64,000 nt of DNA from Camellia lanceoleosa (lineage: Eukaryota; Streptophyta; Magnoliopsida; Ericales; Theaceae), in assembly GCA_025200525.1 (NCBI GenBank), contig CM045762.1, positions 104,434,682 to 104,498,681 of the forward strand, in the 5' to 3' direction. Below, one piece after another: positions 57,760 to 64,000 of the stretch. The notes under the pieces were generated by a model. That model had not been told where the DNA came from. It ran no database searches and saw only the letters and a list, made by a program, of their open reading frames with translations. The number at the start of each line of letters is the position of its first letter. Within the stretch, counting starts at the first letter, position 1. The translations under genes were made by a program, and so were the position numbers.

Positions 57760-59056
57760 TCAATGCATGCATGTCCGGATTGTAAAAATAAAAAAAGTAA
57801 GCAGTGTTGCTTTTCTTGTCATAGTATTTTTTTGGTCATACTTTATCAACAGATATGTACTTACCAAACTCCCATTTATTTAATTTGGATTCCATCTTTG
57901 GATGGAGTGTTTTGCTTATTTATTTATTTATTTATTTCAATTAAAAAAATGCTTGCTATTCATTTTCACTAAAAGAGAGGTTAATTTCGTAATTTCATAA
58001 TCATTTGAGGTTAGATTACATTCTTATCAAATAATAATAATTGGGGACATTATACTCAATCGTGGTTCTCATAATTTCTTTCTTGTGTCAATTTGATCTA
58101 TATAATTTTAGTTGTATCTATTTGCCCTTTAATATTTTATGTTGTGTGAATTTAATTCAATTGATAACTTTTGTTAACATATTAGATGGAATGGGACAAT
58201 TTCAAATTGAGTTGATTCTGTATACACCACAAATAATAATAATAAGAAATGTAAATTACAATGGTGGTCCGTATGTCATTGTGCCATTTTAGTCTTTATA
58301 ATTTTAATTGGTTCAATTTTGACTATCAATTTATGATTTTGTCTCAATTTGATCTAATTTATTAGAACTCTTAATAATATTCTTGTAATGAAAAATAAGC
58401 ACACAAGTAACATATGTTATATTTTTAAAAGCAAATGTCTCAAATAGGTTTAGAAAGGTTAGTTACGTTGTTTAGCTAGGCTAAAGTTCATTCAGATACA
58501 TCCAGTTGCAGGTAAAAATTGACAAATCAAGAGTTCCAAATAATTTCTTATGTTTATCATTGGGCGGCGTTTCCAAAGTATGGTTAAGTATAATAGCCAA
58601 CCAAAATAGAGTATCTACAGTAGTGATAGTGGCGGTCAGAGGTGGTTGTTAGGGTCGGAGAGAATTAGGTTTAAAAAGGTAAAAAATTTAATTGCGTCAC
58701 CACTTTGTTATTTTCTTCCCTTCCTCCTACTCATCCTTCTTTTTCTTCTTTCTAAACCAAAATCTAAAAACTAGAGATAAGGGGTCGCAATAAGGGCAGG
58801 AGGTTGCGATGGGAAATGAGATTATGTGAGGAAGAGGTCTGAAAAAAGGACTACGCAATAAGGGAAAAGGACTGAGGAAGAGCATCATGGTAGGGAAAAC
58901 GTTCATAGTAGGAGAGGTGATTTACAATGGCAGAATAGGGCTGGAGAGGGGGTTTTGTTGAAAGGTAAAAGGGTTAGGAAGAGGGTCACCACAAAAGAGG
59001 GGTTGGGTCGCAGTCGGAAAGGGCTAAGAGTTTGTGGTCAGATGTGTCAACCAGAG
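57760..59056. other. Intergenic DNA, no gene seen
   Basis: AT-rich to about 58560, then purine-rich (58620-59050: GAGG/GGTT repeats). No coding support. Ends in CAGAG, the expected left target duplication of the following gypsy element. Confidence 0.45.
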
Positions 59057-61377
59057 TGTCACGACCCAAACCCGTCCCTATGGGTTTAGCACCGTAACCG
59101 GCCAGTAATCCGAGATTACCAAAGGCCTACTTATGATGTCTGATGTCTGATCTGAGGGCTTGGCGGAAGCCAATACTGATGAATAAACAATGTCCAATGA
59201 GTGCAGTATGCCAAAAAGATTTTTCATACATATTCGCAGAACAGTACAAATACATACATGTCATTCAGAGAAACAGGGACTTAATCCCTATTACAGTACA
59301 GTACGGTGCAAAGTATAGTCTATACAATATTATAAAACAGTGCAGAAGGGGAATTACTAAAACACCCCTAAGCCTTAGCATAGCAAGCTCGGAACCTCGC
59401 AGTGAGGCACATTGGTTGGCTTGACAAAACTGGAGCTAACCCCGACGCCTCTAGCTTTGATCCGGTGCCTGTACACCTACATATATATATGAGCAGTGAG
59501 CTAAAGCCCAATGAATAACATAATGCGTAAAGAGGTTTAGAATGAATGTCCTTACAATAATGAAAACAGTTCATTAAATCAACATTTCAATCTTTCAGTA
59601 TTTCAGTCAATCAGTCATATGTGGTACATCCGTTAGCATAACAATACAGTAAACAGTGGGTCTGAAAGACCGAATAGTAATGATGGCCATCAATCAGTAA
59701 ACAGTAATGATTTCAACGAGGGAACCGATAGAGATCTCTGTAACGGTAACAGTAAACAGTAGGTGCTAAGGATGCCACAGTACAGTTCAGAATATAGGAC
59801 ATACATTCATTCAATTAAGCAATATCGATTCGATGAAGCATTCGATTCGATTATTGAAGATAATCATTTTGAACATATCTTTACACAAATGTTACTCACG
59901 AGTTACGGGCTCTGATGAACTAGAGCATCTCCTCGGAAAGCCAACCCTACACAGTTTACAGATTGAACACACACTAAGCTACACAGTTGGGAAAGATAAT
60001 AACTTAATCCCTAATCTGCCTCGCTGTGTTCTACATCTATATCCTCTTTAAGATGCCTTAAATATGCCCTAGGAATGCCTCGGATGGAAAGAGGATACAA
60101 AGATGCACTTAGAAAACATTTTCAGAATTTTCAGTGAAACAGGGTTCCGCTTGAGCGCAAATTTCCCTGCTCGAGCGGTAAAGGAAACAAAGGTCCCCGC
60201 TCGAGCGTCAACTTCACCGCTCGAGCGGACCAAAAAGTACTGGATGGGTGAAATCTCCGCTCGACGCCCGCTCGAGCGTGTTACCCAAACCTCCGCTCGA
60301 GCGCTCGATACTTCGCCCGAGCAGACTGATGCACAGTGCAAAATGCTGGGAGCTCGATTTTCCCGCTCGAGTGGCACTACCCCCGCTCAAGCGGACTACT
60401 GAAATCTGGAAATTCCAGATTCGAGTCCCAAGCTCAAAATCAAGTCTAGATGAGAAATTTTCGATCCTCTTGGGCTAAAAACTTGGAAAACACTTGTAAC
60501 CATATAATATTACATATTTCAAAGATCAATTTGGTAAATCGAAGCCCAAGGGTGTTTAATTAAATCCAAATTCAAACCAAATTTCATGAACATGCTACAA
60601 CCATGACATGCATGAACTTTAAACAATTTTCAAGCTTCAATGCCAGCTCAAATGAGCTCATTTCTTCAAAAACATGGTGAAATCATGGATTATGGTCAAA
60701 AGATGGACATGCATGCCAGATTTCCATGAAATCAAACTCAAAACTCTTCAATATGCACATGCATGCAAGGTTTAAGCTACAATTCAACATTACAAGCCAC
60801 AAATTGGCTCTAGACTTCAACTTAGCTCTAAGCCATGCAAGAATCAACATAAATGCACAATCAAGGAGATGGATTTTCTACCTTAAGTCTTGTATTCAAG
60901 GTTTAGGAGCTCAATTGGCAACTACACTTCAATTTCCTTCAAGTTCCCAAACAATGCACAAGGTTGAAGCCAAAATCTCCCTCAATCCTCTCCCTCTCTC
61001 TCTATAGTCGGTTGTAGGCAACAAATGGCTGATGAAATGTGCTTTGGTGATCAAGTGTAAGGCTCAAAAGTATGTGTGAGACAAGTACACCATAAAATCA
61101 CAAAAATTCTCATGATTATAACTCACTAATCAATTTCTGGTTCGGCCGCCGATAAGGCCTTCAATTTACAGTTCAAACATATAAACATGAACAGATAATC
61201 ACACACTCAACAAATAGGAAATACATTTAGACATATACAGTCAGTTAATCAGGTTCAGATCTCAGTCAGACAGTTCAGTATTCCAATAATTCCATTATCA
61301 ATCAGATTCAGTCCCGGTTTAGCAGAAATCAGTAGTTAATCAGTCATTAATCGGTAAACAGTGTGAGGGTTGTTACA
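59057..61377 (-). repeat. 3' LTR of a chromodomain gypsy element (family B)
   Basis: From TGTCACGACCC to GGTTGTTACA, 2321 bp, a close relative of the solo LTR at 36124-38514. It is directly joined on the right to AGTCTCCCCTCCTTATAAGG; on the minus strand that is a purine tract (AGGAGGGGAGAC) followed by TGTAAC, the standard polypurine tract-LTR junction. It contains CGCTCGAGCG palindromes at about 60150-60400. Confidence 0.9.
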
Positions 61378-61590
61378 GTCTCCCCTCCTTATAAGGAGTT
61401 TAGTCCTCTAAACTCGAGTTACCTTCGTTCTAGAAGAAAACAGGATTCAGTGGGAACAATTCAGGATATCTCTTCGCTATGTCATCTTCCCTTTCCCAAG
61501 TGGCATACACGCCACCATGGTTTTGCCAGTCTACTTTCACTAACGGGATCTCCTTGTTTAGCAGTTTCTTGATCCGTCTGTTTAGGATCT
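61378..61590 (-). pseudogene. End of gypsy pol: integrase chromodomain tail
   Basis: The minus strand encodes KILNRRIKKLLNKEIPLVKV then DWQNHGGVYATWEREDDIAK and RYPELFPLNPVFF, followed by a stop (TAG). The pattern (R..K.L.NK.IPLVKV.W.NH....ATWE.E....YP.LF) is the C-terminal chromodomain of plant chromovirus integrases, thought to steer insertion toward marked chromatin. The piece is cut at 61590 by the family A insertion, so the rest of pol should continue beyond the window. It identifies family B as a chromovirus and fixes its sense strand. Confidence 0.88.
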
Positions 61591-64000
61591 TGTGGACACC
61601 CCATTTTTGACCGCCCTCAAGACTTGGGCATTACTGATGGTTTGCTCGGTGTTGAGAGATGTGCAGGGCAAAGATTCAATTCCTTCGGCAAGAAGAGAGG
61701 CAAATCTTCCCAAACACTTTGTTTAGGGGTTTGGAGTTGAAGAAAAGAGGAGAGGAGGGGAGAAAATAGGTTGAAGAAGAAGTTCGCCATGAATCCGGGT
61801 AGGAGAGAATCGAGCAGCCGTCGCTGAATCGGGCTTATTCAATTACATACTTGGGGTTAAGCTATGAGGCCACCATCGTTGGAAAGAAGACTTCCGGGGC
61901 TTCACTTTGTACTCAAGAATCTCCCAAAGCCAAGTCCGGGTGGAGGAGATATGTTGGGTTGAAGCAGGGGATCATCCCGGTTGGATCGAGTCTGCGCGAC
62001 TTCACGGAAAAGGGCATAACTTTTTGCACAGGAGGAATTTTGATGCAAGGTTTGCGCCATTGGAAAGCTAACTTCCGGGGCTTCGATTTGCATACCTACC
62101 GGCCATGATTTGACCAAGGAATCATCCATCGGCACTTTATTTAGCCGACCGGCAGAAAAGAGTGCCGACCGGCACTTTATTTTGGACAATGATCGAATCT
62201 TCTGGCCGGTTTGAACCCTTTGCACCCCCCAAGCCTGGTGCATACCAGCTGTGTCAGCTGGGATGCACAGAACTCGACCCACGTGCATGCATGTGCCCAT
62301 TTTGCACCCTTTAACCCCATTTTTTTGGACCCTTTGCTCATGGCTTCTTGAGGAAGCCTTGACCCCTGTCTTGGCTTCCCGAAGCCTTACCGGTATCCAA
62401 GCTTCCTTACAAGCCTTGCACCCCCTTGACCCTTTTTCTTTAACTTAGCCTCTAAGTTTAGTGCATATACTTGCCTATATAAGCACCTCTCCTCTCCCTT
62501 GAGCAAGGGTTGGAGATTTCTAAGCAAAAACCCGGTTATAGATATATATATCTAACATATATATCTATAACCATATATCTCTCCCATCCAACCTCCAAAG
62601 TCCATTGTTCTTGAGCCATTCCTTCACCACCACCTAGCACCACCACCACCACTCCATTTCCAACGACTTGGGGGACATTTGCAGAGCTTAGGAGCACCTA
62701 AACTTGGATCAAAACTCTTTGGTTCATTGGTCTACAAGGGTAAGTGTCTATTTCCCCCAAACTAGCATTTTCTTGCATCATTTCTTAGCTCTAGTTGCTT
62801 GCACATTTGGGCTCCGACCCAAACTTCAAATAGTCTTATTTTGGGGTCCTCTTCATGTTTGATTGAGGACCCCTTGCTGTTTGGTGATTGCATCTAGCAC
62901 CTATCTCTTTACCCCCTTGTATGCCACTATTCTTGTATAGTATATTTGGCTGATGTGTGATCTGATTCAGAGCATGATGTAAGCTAAGAATAGGCTTATT
63001 TTGAGCCCTTCTTCAATATTGTTGAAGGGCTCAACATTGTTTGGATGATCCTTATGCTACTTGCTTTGAAATCCTTGTTTTAGCCTCATTTTTGCATGGT
63101 TTGTTAGCCTTGTATGCTTACTGATTTTGGGGCTGTCTTATACTGAAAATGTGCTTATATTTGGGCTGTCTAGCTTCTGTCTATTCATACCATGTTCATA
63201 TAATGCATGTTTACCATAGCTATAGGCCATTTCGGAGGCCTAGTTTTGCATTTCGGGAGTGATTCCATGCATCGGGTGTCATTTCGCCTTGTTTCGGGGC
63301 TGTTTTGCCCCTCATTTAACTACTGAAATTTGTATGTGTAGTATGCCATGCTTCATGTTTCATTAGAGTGCTATTTCATGCTTGTATGCCCTCGCCTCGA
63401 TTTGCGTGCCCGTATGCACGCATTTCAAGGCATCTCTTTTTCATCTTATGGCCGCTGATTTTGGCATGCTTATGAGCTATCCATGTTAGTTTAAGTCCAT
63501 TGTTGCATGTTTGTTGCATGCCATGCTTGTTGGTTTAGGTTGTGTGCCTAATACATGTTGCATGTTTGCATACTTGCCTTTATGCTCATATTGCATACTT
63601 AGCTCACATGTTTAGGTCGCATTTGGCATGCATACCTTGCCTCTTGAATCACCATGATAGAGGTTGGGCCTCTTGTTTGTTTGTGCTTGCATTCCATTCC
63701 ATTGAAAGTTGCAATCTTGGTTCCTTAGGCCATCATGCATCAAACGCATAATTGATGGCCCGAGAACCAAGGGCCATGTCTCCTTGAGTCCCCAAACATG
63801 ATAGGAGGCATTGGCCATGCTTACATATGCTTAAAAATCCATGCCATGTCTTCTTTGTCTGCATTCTTGTCCAAAAGTCTCTGCAGAATTTAGTGCCGGC
63901 AAGCACTCTTTAGTGCCGACCGGCATTTTGTTGTTGGCCGGTGGACTCCATAGAAGCCGGTAGCCTCTGTCAGCAGCCGATGGAAACTTTCCCCAGCCGA
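61591..64000 (+). mobile_element. Family A LTR, third copy, incomplete at window end
   Basis: Starts TGTGGACACCCC and follows the first copy through GAATCCGGG, GGAGGAATTTTGATGCAAGG, CACTCCATTTCCA, the TATA region and GCCTCGATTTGCGTGCCCG near 63392. The left flank is GATCT (61586-61590), predicted to recur at the far end. It cannot be told whether this is a solo LTR or the left LTR of a full element. GTGCCGACCGGCAC palindromes lie at 62162-62175 and 63921. Confidence 0.88.
62476..62482 (+). promoter_or_regulatory. Probable TATA box of family A LTR (third copy)
   Basis: TATATAAGCACC, 886 bp into the LTR, matching the position of the TATA stretch at 10613 in the first copy relative to shared landmarks. 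Confidence 0.5.

Noticed and set aside
1..64000. tRNA, rRNA or other structured RNA genes
   Set aside because: No box A/B pairs in cloverleaf context or rRNA-like segments were recognised by eye; a tRNAscan or Infernal run would settle it.

Overview
This window is nuclear DNA of a flowering plant, most likely a eudicot. The signs are Ty3/gypsy and Ty1/copia retroelements of plant type, several CACTA (En/Spm) DNA transposons with subterminal arrays of 'GCGACGG'-like motifs, small MITEs with TWA target duplications, a GH28 polygalacturonase with plant-type introns, and AT-rich intergenic DNA. No tRNA, rRNA, CRISPR or bacterial-type operon was seen. The only gene that looks native is a four-exon polygalacturonase on the minus strand (55781-57652), and even that carries frame breaks. 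Everything else coding is transposon-derived or captured by transposons.

Layout. 172-6528: a minus-strand gypsy element that lost its 5' half but keeps integrase, a 59-bp tandem array and a decayed, spliced gene on the opposite strand. 6529-9437: AT-rich DNA with a CACTA end remnant and a CACTA-like fold-back. 9438-14326: a 4.9-kb solo LTR (family A). 14400-16370: a long pyrimidine-rich low-complexity array with a higher-order repeat. 16216-20700: DNA ending in a CACTA terminus and holding single exons of a PP1 phosphatase gene and an HD-Zip I gene. 21310-24786: a CACTA element whose body is a 1.4-kb inverted duplication of a plant mobile domain (PMD) gene. 24787-29844: a tandem segmental duplication, a Tourist-like MITE and a long-TIR element. 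29845-38972: a minus-strand copia element whose 5' LTR is split by a gypsy solo LTR (36124-38514). 39939-53249: a gypsy solo LTR (family B) split twice, by a 7.2-kb CACTA element (40412-47577, itself carrying three MITEs) and by a 3.7-kb family A solo LTR (48379-52086). 55781-57652: the polygalacturonase. 59057-64000: the 3' end of a chromodomain gypsy element (family B LTR plus integrase tail) interrupted by a third family A LTR that runs off the window.

How the parts relate. Target-site duplications were read directly for ten insertions. In two cases a paralogous stretch in the window supplies the empty site. The order of events can therefore be reconstructed: family B LTRs were targets for later CACTA and family A insertions, and copia was a target for family B. 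Two long-LTR families amplified here and were repeatedly reduced to solo LTRs by recombination. The strongest candidates for unusual biology are the PMD inverted-repeat CACTA element (a possible hairpin-RNA source), the gypsy element with an intron-containing antisense gene, the two-donor gene-fragment segment next to a CACTA end, and a MITE inserted into a copy of itself.
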